Notes under the pieces: model-generated
The model's input: the letters and a program-made list of their open reading frames with translations, nothing else
Told to the model about the DNA's origin: nothing
Databases searched by the model: none
NCBI RefSeq assembly: GCF_904849725.1
Contig: NC_058523.1
Coordinates: forward strand, 336,267,948-336,331,947
Reading direction: 5' to 3'
Source: Hordeum vulgare subsp. vulgare
Taxonomy: Eukaryota; Streptophyta; Magnoliopsida; Poales; Poaceae
Length of the DNA: 64,000 bases
Part shown: positions 47,575 to 57,927 of the stretch, piece after piece
Layout of the letters: each line of letters opens with the position of its first letter
How positions within the stretch are numbered: position 1 is the stretch's first letter
Made by a program: the position numbers and the translations under genes

Positions 47575-50114
47575 ATGGTGGGCGCTGGTCCAGATCGCTC
47601 GACGGGTTCTTCCCAGGCGCCCCGCACGAGGGGTGGTAATTCCCTTCCACCCCTATCTCTCTGTAGAGCCTTGGCAGGCAGTCTGTCGACAACACCCGTG
47701 GGTTCTTCTTCGTCGGCGGCATTGCCCACTGGGAGAGGTGCTGGTCAGGTAGGGAAGAAGAGGAAGGGTACATGGAGAGGTGGTGGCCGCGGAAGATCCA
47801 GGAGGACTGTTGAGCCGTCCTCGCCACCACAACCAGCTCATTCACCCGAGCATAGAACTAGTATGGTCGACCCGTTTGCGGAGGAGGCTACGGGGACTCC
47901 GTTCGAGGAGCCTATTGTTGACGGGCAATCGTCCCATGAGACTCCGGTCCAGAAGCAGCCTCGGGTCGAGGTGCATTCGGCCCAGGAGCAGTCGGAGGAG
48001 AATACGGTTCCGGAGGCTTCACCCGACGTGGAGAGGCCCGGATGGGAGACCTGGCCGGATCGTACCGAGTTGCCGGATTGGACCGAGGGTCCGGGTGGCT
48101 CAGGAGGCGGGGATGGCGGGGATGAGCTTATGGATAGTGAGGGCGATGTGCAGGTGGACGGGGCCACCATGTACAAGTGTGGTAGTACACGTCTCCCGGC
48201 CGCGCCGGCTTCCCGCGAGTAGAGGCCGGTGATTAAATCTAAAGGAGATAGGTAAGTACATTTACTCTTTTTTTAGCTTTTGCCATCAAGTTTGTTCAAA
48301 TATCAAATGCGTTGACCTTATCATACTGCAGGGGATGGGTACACCCTCTTGGAGTCCGCAGGCCGAACTCCGTCCTTGGTGTGCTTTGCCAGACAATTTT
48401 CCCGGGGTTTGTCACGTTGCCTGGTGAGGGTCAGGTTCCTACACTAGGATTTTCCTGGGAGCACTACCAGGCTGCGCAGGCCCCGCCGGAGGAGATTATA
48501 GATCGTGTCTTGTGCCACACGAGGGCCGAGATGGTGATCAAGAGCTTTTGGGTAAATTATCCTTTTACAGAATCTAAAATTAACAATATAGCTAATTATT
48601 GTACTAATCGGTGTTTTCACGTTTTATTGCAGACCATCTATAGGTGTAAGGATGGATATGAGGAGGAGGTGGCCAGGGTTCTCGAGGCCGAGTGTAGGCG
48701 GTTACCATAGACTTGCGCCACGAGGCTCGGCCATAGGCTATTCGAGATTACTACGCCACGCGTGGTATTAAGAAGTAGAAGAAGGATTGCCGCGGAAAGT
48801 TTCTGAAGAAGGAGCAATACATGAAGGTAATTACCTATTCTTAAGTCCTTCTACGTAGTTTTCTTGATTTCATTCATAGGCGCAGCGCTGAAAATTCTTT
48901 CTAATAACTTATAGGTGCCCCCGAGATGGTGTGCGGATAAGATGGATTGTTGGGAGGCGTTGGTTGATGAGTGGTGCACAGGCAGCTGGCGAGCCGTCCA
49001 CGAGAATGCAAAGGATCGGCATAGCCAAATGGTTGGTGTGCCACATCATCAAGGCAGCGCCAACTTACTTCAGTTTGGACGAAACTGGGTATGTGATTTG
49101 CTTCATGATTCATGCAATTCATTCTTGATGCTAATATTTTGGTCCTCTCTTTTAGGCGCATCACAATAAGACGGAGATGCCACACTTGTACGACCTTTAT
49201 GGCATGGCCCATACTGCCTAGTACAAGAAGGCGAAGGAATTCTCTGAGTCTGACCTGGATGATCCCAATAAGTTCACCAACATATCATCCCACCAGAAGC
49301 TCGTGGCATCCAGGGACGCGGGGAAGGCTACGAAAGGGGATGACTTTAACACTAGCCAGGAACCTTTGGATCCAGAGCTGGTGATGATATCTGGTGGCGG
49401 GAGGCCCCATGGCTCGATAGCCATTGGAGATGGGATAATATGTTGTCCACTCACTCTTCCGGAGATCAAGGCGTGCCAGTCGAGCAGCTGTCTTGAGATA
49501 ACGCGTCTCCCACGACCAGTCGAACTTGCCATCGAGGTTAGTTGTACGGACTAAGAACACTTTCATCCATTTCATTATGTGTGTCACCATAGATCATTAC
49601 TGTTGTAACGAGGAATGGTGTTTCAGGCTTATATTCAGAAAGAGAGAGCGGCAAACCAGGCTGCTCTTGAGAAAGAGAGATTGGCAAGCCAGGCTGCTCT
49701 ATAGGCTGCTCTTGATGAGAGGGACTAGACCACGGCACGATAGATTGAGGAGGAGAGGGCCTGGAATGAGGCGGGTCAACGGGCCCTGTACGAGCTTTTT
49801 GTGGTATGTTTTTTTCACATTAGCCAAATCATGTGTGTAATGTCTGTTTCATTACTAACTAATACGACCCACTCTTCAGGGTATGTGCGAGAAGAGCGGT
49901 CAAGTCCCTCCGCCGATGCCCGTCTTCTCTTCATTGGCATGCTGAGTTTCATTATAAACTAGTATTAATAATTGAGTGTCATCATGCTAACTAAGACATT
50001 GCAAAATATCTTTTCTGCAGAATAACTCCCGAGCGGCATCGCACGACCCTTCTCCAGGGCAACCGTCTCCAAACGAAGCCGCCGCGAGCAACCGTGGTGT
50101 TTCTCCTCCTTGAT
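47575..50114 (+). pseudogene. TnpA-like protein gene of element I, six or more exons
   Basis: Exon 1 from ATG 47575 (MVGAGPDRSTGSSQAPRTRG): Gly/Arg-rich (KKRKGTWRGGGRGRSRR), then acidic, to a donor near 48253. Exon 2 48332-48550 (FPGFVTLPGEGQVPTL); exon 3 about 48633-48825 (EVARVLEAECRR ... KKEQYMK); exon 4 about 48913-49087 (CWEALVDEWCTGSW); exon 5 about 49157-49535 (HHNKTEMPHLYDLY ... PELVMISGGGRPHG); exon 6 about 49627-49803, a helical repeat (AALEKER, AALDERD); then short 3' exons to TGA 50114. Resembles plant En/Spm Transposase_24 proteins that bind subterminal repeats. In-frame TAGs at 48734, 48776, 49219, 49702, 49726 and 49741 disable it. Exon borders were placed by eye. Confidence 0.75.
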
Positions 50115-50159
50115 GACCACTACGGTAAGTTTCTCTTCTCCTCTTTCATATTATCCTTG

Positions 50160-53100
50160 CTTTAATTTCCCCAAAAAGACATAATTAGCCCATTTAGCTC
50201 CAAAATGCCATAATAACCTCAAAATGGCATAACAACCTTGGTTAGCTCATGAATATTATATACTTAGCTTGTTTTCCTCTAAAATGAGATAATTAGCCCA
50301 TTTAGCTCCAAAAAGACATAATTAGGTAATTTAGCTCCAAGAATAGGAGAATAAATAGGAAAAATGAAAAGAAAGAAGAAGAAGAAGAAGAGAAGAAGGA
50401 GAAGGAGGACGAGGAGGTCGAGGAGGAGGAGAAGGAGGAGAAGGCCAAGGACCTTCTAGTCCTTCTCCTCCTCCTCCTTCTCCTCCTTCTTCTTGATTTC
50501 TTCTTATTCTCCTCCTCCTCCTCTTTCTTCTCCTCTTTCATATTATACTAGCTTTAATTTCCCCAAAAATACATAATTAGCCCATTTAGCTCCAAAATGC
50601 CATAATAACCTCAAAATGGCATAAGAACCTTGGTTAGCTCATGAATGTTATATACTTAGCTTGTTTTCCTCTAAAATGAGATAATTAGCCCATTTAGCTC
50701 CAAAAAGACATAATTAGGTAATTTAGCTCCAAGAAGAGGAGAATAAATAGGAAAAATGAAAAGAAAGAAGAAGAAGAAGAAGAGAAGAAGGAGAAGGAGG
50801 ACGAGGAGGTCGAGGAGGAGGAGAAGGAGGAGAAGGCCAAGGACCTTCTAGTCCTTCTCCTCCTCCTCCTTCTCCTCCTTCTCCTCCTTCTTCTTGATTT
50901 CTTCTTCTTCTCCTCCTCCTCCTCTTTCTTCTCCTCTTTCATATTATACTTGCTTTAATTTCCCCAAAAAGACATAATTAGCCCATTTAGCTCCAAAATG
51001 CCATAATAACCTCAAAATGGCATAAGAACCTTGGTTAGCTCATGAATATTATATACTTAGCTTGTTTTCCTCTAAAATGAGATAATTAGCCCATTTAGCT
51101 CAGAAAAGACATAATTAGGTAATTTAGCTCCAAGAAGAGGAGAAGAAATAGGAAAAATGAAAAGAAAGAAGAAGAAGAAGAAGAGAAGAAGGAGAAGGAG
51201 GAGAAGGAGGAGGAGGAGGAGGAGGAGAAGGCCAAGGACCTTCTAGTCCTTCTCCTCCTCCTCCTTCTCCTCCTTCTTCTTGATTTCTTCTTCTTCACCT
51301 CCTCCTCATATTTATTCTCCTCTTTCATATTATCCTTGCTTTAATTTCCCCAACAATGACATAATTAGCCCATTTAGCTCCAAAATGCCATAATAAGCTC
51401 AAAATGGCATAAGAACCTTGGTTAGCTCATGAATATTATATACTTAGCTTGTTTTCCTCTAAAAGGGGATAATTAGACCATTTAGCTCCAAAAAGACATA
51501 ATTAGGTAATTTAGCTCCAACAAAAGGAGAAGAGGAGAAGAAATATAAAAATGAAGAGAAAGAAGAAGAAGAAGAATAAGAAGAAGAGAAGAAGGAGAAG
51601 GAGGAGGAGGAGAAGGCCAAGGATCTTCTAGTCCTTCTCCTCCCCCTCCTTCTTGATTTCTTCTTCTTCTCCTCCTGCTCCTCTTTCTTATCCTCTTTCA
51701 TATTATCCTTGATTTAATTTCCCCAACAATGACATAATTAGCCCATTTAGCTCCAAAATACCATAATAAGCTCAAAATGGCATAAGAACCTTGGTTAGCT
51801 CATCAATATTATATACTTAGCTTGTTTTCCTCTAAAATGGGATAATTAGCCCATTTAGCTCCAAAAAGACATAATTAGGTAATTTACCTCCAACAAGAGG
51901 AGAAGAGGAGAAGAAATAGGAAAAATGAAAAGAAAGAAGAAGAAGAAGAAGAAGAAGAAGAAGAAGAAGAAAAGAAGGAGAAGGAGGAGGAGGAGGAGGA
52001 GAAGGCCAAGGACCTTCCAGTCCTTCTCCTCCTCCTCCTTCTCCTCCTTCTTCTTAATTTCTTCTTCTTGTCCTCCTCCTCCTCTTTCTTCTCCTCTTTC
52101 ATATTATCCTTGCTTTAATTTCTCCAACGATGACATAATTAGCCCATTTAGCTCCAAAATACCATAATAAGCTCAAAATGGCATAAGAACCTTGGTTAGC
52201 TCATGAATATTATATACTTAGCTTGTTTTCCTCTAAAATGGGATAGTTAGCCCATTTAGCTCCAAAAATACATAATTAGGTAATTGAGCTCCAACAAGAG
52301 GAGAAGAGGAGAAGAAATAGGAAAAATGAAAAGAAAGAAGAAGAAGACGAAGAAGAAGAAGAAGAGAAGAAGGAGAAGGAGGAGGAGGAGGAGGAGGAGA
52401 AGTCCAAGGACCTTCTAGTCCTTCTCCTCCTCCTCCTTCTCCTCCTTCTTCTTGATTTCTTCTTCTTCTCCTCCTCATCCTCCTATTTCTTCTCCTCTTT
52501 CATATTATCCTTGCTTTAATTTCCCCAACAATGACATAATTAGCCCATTTAGCTCCAAAATACCATAATAAGCTCAAAATGGCATAAGATCCTTGGTTAG
52601 CTCATGAATATTATATACTTAGCTTGTTTTCCTCTAAAATGGGATAATTAGCCCATTTAGCTCCAAAAAGACATAATTAGGTAATTTAGCTCCAACAAGA
52701 GGAGAAGAGGAGAAGAAATAGGAAAAACGAAAAGAAAGAAGAAGAAGAAGAAGAAGAAGAAGAGAAGAAGGAGAAGGAGGAGGAGGAGGAGGAGAAGGAG
52801 AAGGCCAAGGACCTTCTAGTCCTTCTCCTCCCCCTCCTTCTCCTCCTTCTCCTCCTTCTTGTTGATTTCTTCTTCTTCTCCCCCTCCTCCTCTTTCTTCT
52901 CCTCTTTCATATTATCCTTGCATTAATTTCCCCAACAATGACATAATTAGCCCATTTAGCTCCAAAATACCATAATATGCTCAAATGGCATAAGAACCTT
53001 GGTTAGCTCATGAATATTATATACTTAGCTTGTTTTCCTCTAAAATGGGATAATTAACCCATTTAGCTCCAAAAAGACATAATTAGGTAATTTAGCTCCA

Positions 53101-53440
53101 ACAAGAGGAGAAGAGGAGAAGAAATAGGCAAAATGAAAAGAAAGAAGAAGAAGAAGAAGAAGAAGAGAAGAAGGAGAAGGAGGAGGAGGAGGAGGAGGAA
53201 TAGAAGGCCAAGGACCTTCTAGTCCTTCTCCTCCTTCTCCTCCTTCTTCTTGATTTCTTCTTCTTCTCCTCCTCCTCCTCTTTCTTCTCCTCTTCCATAT
53301 TATCCTTGCTTTAATTAACCCATTGAGCTCCAAAATGCCATAATAAGCTAAAAATGGCATAAGAACCTTGGTTAGCTCACGAATATTATATTCTTAGCTT
53401 GTTTTCCGCTAAAACTGACGTAATTAGCTGAAAAACATCA
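50160..53440 (+). repeat. Roughly 400-bp tandem array, eight units, in a TnpA intron
   Basis: The landmark TTAGCTTGTTTTCCTCT occurs at 50264, 50656, 51057, 51444, 51817, 52218, 52619 and 53025, with a variant at 53394, so units are about 370-406 bp. Each unit has an AT-rich half with repeated CATAATTAGCCCATTTAGC, then a purine tract (GAAGAAGGAG type), a centre near GGCCAAGGACCTTCTAG, and a pyrimidine tract. The tracts form an imperfect inverted repeat. It lies between a donor at about 50125 and an acceptor at 53481-53482. The Lys/Glu/Arg/Ser frames on its minus strand are compositional. Confidence 0.9.
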
Positions 53441-53482
53441 TATGTTGTTGTTCTTGTGACTTTCTTATTCACATTTTTGCAG

Positions 53483-53840
53483 ATTGGATATACTACATGC
53501 ATGGAAGCTGGCATTCATGGGGTTGAACAATGTCGATAGATGAACTTTATATGTATATCATCTAGTTTTCATTTGAGTTGATGAACAATGTCGAACTATA
53601 TGTATATGTATATATGGATAAACAGTGCAATACTTTGTATGTTGGTTCTTTCGATATATGGGGATGTACATTGATTTATATGTATATCATATATGTGTGG
53701 TGAATTATATATATGTGTTGGCAAGTATATGTGTGGTGAAATATATATCATATATGTGTGGTGAATTATATAAATGTGATGTCAAATATATATATATATA
53801 TATGTGCTGTGAAATAATATAAAACAAAAGAAATAGGTAC
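53483..53840 (+). other. Last exon and AT-rich 3' tract of element I
   Basis: After the acceptor TTTTTGCAG the sequence ATTGGATATACTACATGC begins a likely non-coding last exon. From about 53560 to 53825 it is an A/T-rich TATATGTG-type microsatellite that could hold polyadenylation signals. No coding frame. Confidence 0.5.
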
Positions 53841-54412
53841 TATATGGGCTCTTTGCTGTCTGCCACCTGATGGCAAAGACCTGTGCCATTAGCTGGCAGA
53901 TGGCAAAGGTGCCACATGGGACCCAGCTGTGCATCCTGGGGTGTCTATATAGGCTATTTGCCGTCTGCCTCCAGGGTGGGCAGACGGCAAAGAAGAGGGC
54001 ACAGAGGAGGAGGGGAGGAGCAGCCAGACGGCAAAGAGTGGAGGGGGGAGGAGGAGGAGGCATACGGAAAAGAACAAGGGGGAGGCAGACGGCAAAGAAT
54101 AAGGGGGGCAGACGACAAAGAATAAGAGGGAGGCAGACGACAAAGCCTCCGTTAACCCCTAACGGAGGCAACGCCTGTGGACTGCCGTCTCGGGTACTTT
54201 GCCAACTGCTCCTAAGGAAAGCTCACGGCAAAGAGCTTTGTCGTCCTCTTTGGGGGGACAGACGGCAAAGAAGGTCCTATGTCGTCGTAGGCTGACGCAG
54301 AAATTTTGCCGGCCGTGAGATTCTTTGCCGTCTGTGGTTTTCTCTTTGCCGTCCGGGATTTAGTCTTTGCTGTCTGTGATGGCAGACGGCAAAGAAGCTG
54401 ATTCCTATAGTG
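53841..54412 (+). repeat. Right subterminal and terminal repeats of element I
   Basis: Dense variants of GCAGACGGCAAAGA (about 53850-54390), mostly inverted relative to the left end, then the terminus CTATAGTG. The left and right termini match only for the first few bases (CACTAGTGG against CACTATAGG). Confidence 0.85.
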
Positions 54413-54415
54413 TTA

Positions 54416-55212
54416 GGCTTTTTGGTGTCCTTCAATTTGGCTTGGGATGACTTGGGCATCCCCAAGCTTAAGCTCTTTCCACTCTTTATCCCATTGTCCA
54501 TGAGAACATCACCCACAACTTGAAAACTTCACAACACAAAACTTAAACAGAAACTCGCGATATCATTAGCATAAGAAAACAAAGCACCAACTCTTTAGGT
54601 ACTGTAGTAAACTTGATTTCTATTTAGATTGATGTTATATTACTGTATTCTCACTTTTCCATGGCTAGTACCCCCCGATACTATTCATAGTTTCATCAAA
54701 ATAAGCAATCGACACAACAAAAAACAGAATCTGTCAAAAACAGACCAGTCTGTAGCAATATGTATACTTCGTATACCTATGGTATCTCAAAAATTCTGAA
54801 AAATTACGAAAATTAGGGAAATTTGCATATCCACCAGAAGCAAAAATAATCAACTCAAAATCTCTTTCTGGATAGGAATTAAAAATAATTTCTGAGCACA
54901 GAGTTTCTGTCTTTTTCAGCAAGATCAAACACCCATCACCAAAACTGATCGTAAAGGTTGTACTTGGCACAAACGCAAAAAAAAACATTAAAAACACAAT
55001 CATAACAGAATTATGATGGTGTGTACACAACAAAACAGAAAGCAAAAAGCAAAGATAAATTCATTGGGTTGCCTCCCAACAAGCGCTATTGTTTAACGCC
55101 CTTAGCTAGGCATAAGGCGATAGAATCAAGTATCGTCGTCTTTGGTGCTCAAACCATAAGTAGCCCTCATCATGGATTCATAAGGCAGTCTTATTTTCTT
55201 TCTAGGAAAGTG
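54416..55212 (-). other. Non-coding middle of element H
   Basis: Aligns in reverse with 1255-1960 of element A, including the hairpin (55063-55080) and polypurine-like copies (54472-54456 and, across the CACTA insertion, about 41507-41493). No gene is supported. Confidence 0.7.
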
Positions 55213-56054
55213 TTACATGCCCTTATTTAATGGAATTTGAAATCTAATATTCCCTTCCTTCATATCGATGATAGCACCAATAGTCCTAAGGAAAGGTCTA
55301 CCAAGAATGATGGGACATGTCGGATTGCAATCAATATCAAGCACAATGAAATCTACGGGTACATAGTTCCTATTTGCAATAATAAGAACATCATGGATTC
55401 TTCCCATAGGTTTCTTAATAGTAGAGTCCGCAAGATGCAAATTAAGAGAGCACTCATCAATCTCATTGAAGCCTAGAACATCACATAAAGACTTTGGAAT
55501 GGCGGAAACACTAGCATCCAAATCAAACAAAGCATTACATTCATAGTTTTTAATCTTGATTTTGATAGTATGTTCCCACTCATCATGAAGTTCTATAGGA
55601 ATATATATATCTCTAACTCAATTTTCTCTTCAAGAGATTTCATCATAGCATCAACGATATGATCGGTAAAGGCCTTATTTTGGCTATAAGCATGTGGAGA
55701 GTTTAGCATGGATTGCATCAAGGAAATACATTCAATCAAAGAGCAACTATCATAATTGAATTCCTTGAAATCCAAAGTAGTACTTTCATCACTACTCAAA
55801 GTTTTGATATCCTCTGCTCCACTTTCAGTGCTTTTAGCATCAAGGTAGATAGACTCCGAATCATTGGGGCGTTTTTCAACCAAAGTGGATTCGTATCCAG
55901 CCCCATCATCATTAGGATTGACATTAGAAAACAAGGATTCAATAGGAGTCACACCAAAAACTTTAAGATCTTCGTGATTCTCATCACGATAACACGCCTT
56001 TTTTAAGCCATTCATGTCTAGCACCAATTTGGGCGGTTCTTCCTTTACACTCAT
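55213..56054 (-). pseudogene. Gag C-terminal/linker frame and aspartic protease of element H
   Basis: Reads leftward. The first part (56054-55596) begins MSVKEEPPKLVLDMNGLKKA and is acidic, Ser/Asp-rich, with no recognised domain. After a frame break near 55590, the protease starts about 55560 with FDLDASVSAIP (the usual Gly after Asp-Leu is Asp), then HLADSTIKKP and ILGRPFLRTIGA. The frame stops at 55213 after IRFQIPLNKGM, where Athila pol normally continues into RT. Instead the conserved non-coding region follows within about 100 bases. The Gly-to-Asp change at the active-site loop and the frame break suggest the protease is inactive. Confidence 0.75.
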
Positions 56055-56276
56055 TCATGGAAACACGCAAACACGCAAAGCTTTCAAAGTTTCATCCATA
56101 TTAATATTGGGAGGAGCACATCTCAATTTCAAAGCATCAATATCAAGAGACATTCTATCAACGGTCCTAGCCAAGTCATCAATTTTGAGAAGTTTTTCTT
56201 CTGTGGACGCATTGAAAATCTTTTGCGAGTTGATAAACTCTTTAATATTACTCTCAAGATCAGAGGGTAATTTATT

Positions 56277-57209
56277 TTAATTTCCATGAGCCTTGTTGTA
56301 GGTATTGCCAAAGTTATTAGAGGGATTACTAGGAAAAGGCCTAGGAATAAAGTTACCTCTATAAGCATTGTTGTTGCCAAAATTATTCCTACCAACAAAA
56401 TTAACATCGAAGCTCTCATTGATATTCTCAATCAAGGAAGACAAAGGCATATCATTTGGATCTAAAGGAGCACTTTTACTAGCAAACAATTTCATTAACT
56501 CATCCATCTTATCACTCAAAGAGTTAATTTGTTCTATAGCATGCACTTTTTTACTAGTAGGTGACCTTTCAGTGTGCCATTGTGAATAGTTTGTCATGAT
56601 ATTATCTAGGAGTTTTGTAGCTTCTCCTAATGTGATTTCCATGAAAGTTCCACCGGAGCGGAATCCAAGATATTTCTAGAAGCAAAATTCAAACCGCCAT
56701 AGAAGATTTGTATAATCATCCAAAGACTCAGGCCATGAGCGGGACAATTTCTAATAATCAATTTCATTCTCTCCCAAGATTGTGCAACATGTTGATAATC
56801 TAGTTGCTTAAAATCATGATATAATTACGGGGAGAGATAATCTTAGCCGGTGGAAAATACTTGGAAATATAAGCATCTTTACACTTGTTCCAAGAATCAA
56901 TACTATTTTTGGGTAAAGATGAAAACCAAGTTTTTGCTCGATCTCGTATGATAACGAAAATAGCTTTAGTTTAATCATATCATTATCCACATCTTTCTTC
57001 TTTTGCATATCACATAACTCAATGAAGGTATAAAGATGGTATGCGACATCTTCACTAGGAAGGCCGGAAAATTGCTCTTTCATAACAAGATTCAGCAAGG
57101 CAGCATTGATTTCATATGATTCCGCACTAGTGGCGGGAGCAATCGGAGTACTAATAAAATCATTATTATTAGTATTCGAGAAGTCACACAATTTGGTGTT
57201 TTCAGTCAT
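56277..57209 (-). pseudogene. gag: Athila-type gag of element H, broken
   Basis: Starts at ATG 57209 on the minus strand (MTENTKLCDFSNTNNNDF). It includes EQFSGLPSEDVAYHLYTFIELCD, a sequence type I recognise from Athila Gag. Register changes occur near 57000-56940 and near 56800, and the frame resumes with MEITLGEATKLLDNIM (56642) to NFGNTYNKAHGN, ending at TAA 56277. No zinc knuckle is seen. Gag would form the particle that packages element RNA. It follows the primer-binding sites by about 200 bases, and its leader matches the leader of element A. Confidence 0.75.
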
Positions 57210-57406
57210 GGTGACTTCGCAAGCAGACAAGCACACAAGCGAACAGAAAGCAAGTGAAAGTAAGGGCAAACGAAAAAGGCAAATATTTTTGTATATTTTG
57301 TTTTTCAGAAGTGGGGGAGAGTAAAACGAGAGGCAAAAGGCAAAAAATGTAAATGCAACAGATGAGTTTGCGATAGTTACTTGGATAAGATTCACTTTGA
57401 ATACTC

Positions 57407-57481
57407 CCCAGCAATGGCGCCAGAAATTGGCACGTTGACGGGAGACTATTCTTGACTTGATCCTCCCCGGCAACGGCGCCA
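57407..57481 (-). promoter_or_regulatory. Two primer-binding sites of element H
   Basis: On the minus strand TGGCGCCGTTGCCGGGGA (57481-57464) lies 11 bases from the LTR end, and TGGCGCCATTGCTGGGG (57422-57406) lies 59 bases further. Both resemble the tRNA-Asp 3' end. The spacing is like that of the two sites of element A, but here the better match is next to the LTR. Confidence 0.75.
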
Positions 57482-57492
57482 TAAATTATTCT

Positions 57493-57889
57493 TGCTACCT
57501 CTTGAGCTTGCGTTGGTTTTTCCCTTGAAGAGGAAAGGGTGATGCAGCACAGTAGCAGTAAGTATTTCCCTCAGTTTGAAAACCAAGGTATCAATCCAGT
57601 AAGAGTATCAAGATGAGGCACCAATGTACTTGCGCAAAAACAAACAAACTTGCACCCAACGCTATAAAGGGGTTGTCAATCCCTTCACAATTATTTGTAA
57701 GGTGAGATCTGAAGGTGAAAAGTGCAACAAAGTAATCTTGTGGAATTGAAAATATGATGTGAAGTAGACCCGAGGGCCATAGTGTTCACTAGAGGCTTCT
57801 CTCATGATAACTAGTATTACGGTGGGTCAACGAATTATTGCCGAGCAAATGATAGAATCGCGCAAAGTCATGATGTTATCTAAGGCAAT
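57493..57889 (-). repeat. 5' LTR of element H, truncated
   Basis: Only the 3'-terminal 397 bp of the LTR remain; they align with 37936-38333. The rest is displaced by insertion of J after GGCAAT; GCAAT (57885-57889) is the candidate target duplication. Confidence 0.85.
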
Positions 57890-57927
57890 TATAATGCCCC
57901 AAGAGTGTAACTTGCCATATTTGGAAC

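Larger units (their letters stand above)
41508..54412 (+). mobile_element. Element I: CACTA (En/Spm) DNA transposon, 12.9 kb
   Basis: Starts CACTAGTGG at 41508 and ends CCTATAGTG at 54412, flanked by TTA at 41505-41507 and 54413-54415, the 3-bp duplication of this superfamily. Both ends carry many TTTGCCGTCTGC variants in opposite orientation, presumed TnpA-binding sites. Order: left repeats, C-rich first exon with donor near 42185, intron with purine tracts, TnpD-like gene, TnpA-like gene, 3.2-kb tandem array in an intron, last exon, AT-rich tract, right repeats. The empty target can be inferred from element A (AAGCCTAAGCTTGGGG at 1959-1974). Both genes are broken. Confidence 0.93.
37936..57889 (-). 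mobile_element. Element H: Athila-group element with gag-protease only, minus strand
   Basis: In minus orientation: truncated 5' LTR (57889-57493), two primer-binding sites, gag, a linker frame and protease (57209-55213), non-coding 3' half (about 55110-54416 and 41504-39466, split by CACTA element I), polypurine tract, and 3' LTR (39448-37936). No RT, RNase H or integrase is found between protease and the non-coding half. The join is smooth: protease is followed directly by the conserved hairpin region, so the family may lack pol by design. The two LTRs, over about 385 shared bases, show about 27 differences and a 13-bp indel, the oldest datable insertion here. TSD not testable because the right end is replaced by J. 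Confidence 0.85.

Noticed and set aside
47838..48232. Alternative frames over TnpA exon 1
   Set aside because: Exon 1 in the ATG 47575 frame continues logically into exon 2; the alternatives are Arg- or Pro-rich by-products of GC-rich codons.
50302..53360. Repeated minus-strand frames starting MKEEKKEEEEE and rich in Arg and Ser
   Set aside because: They are translations of the GAA/GGA and CTT/CCT tracts of the tandem array and recur with every unit; codon content is purely compositional.
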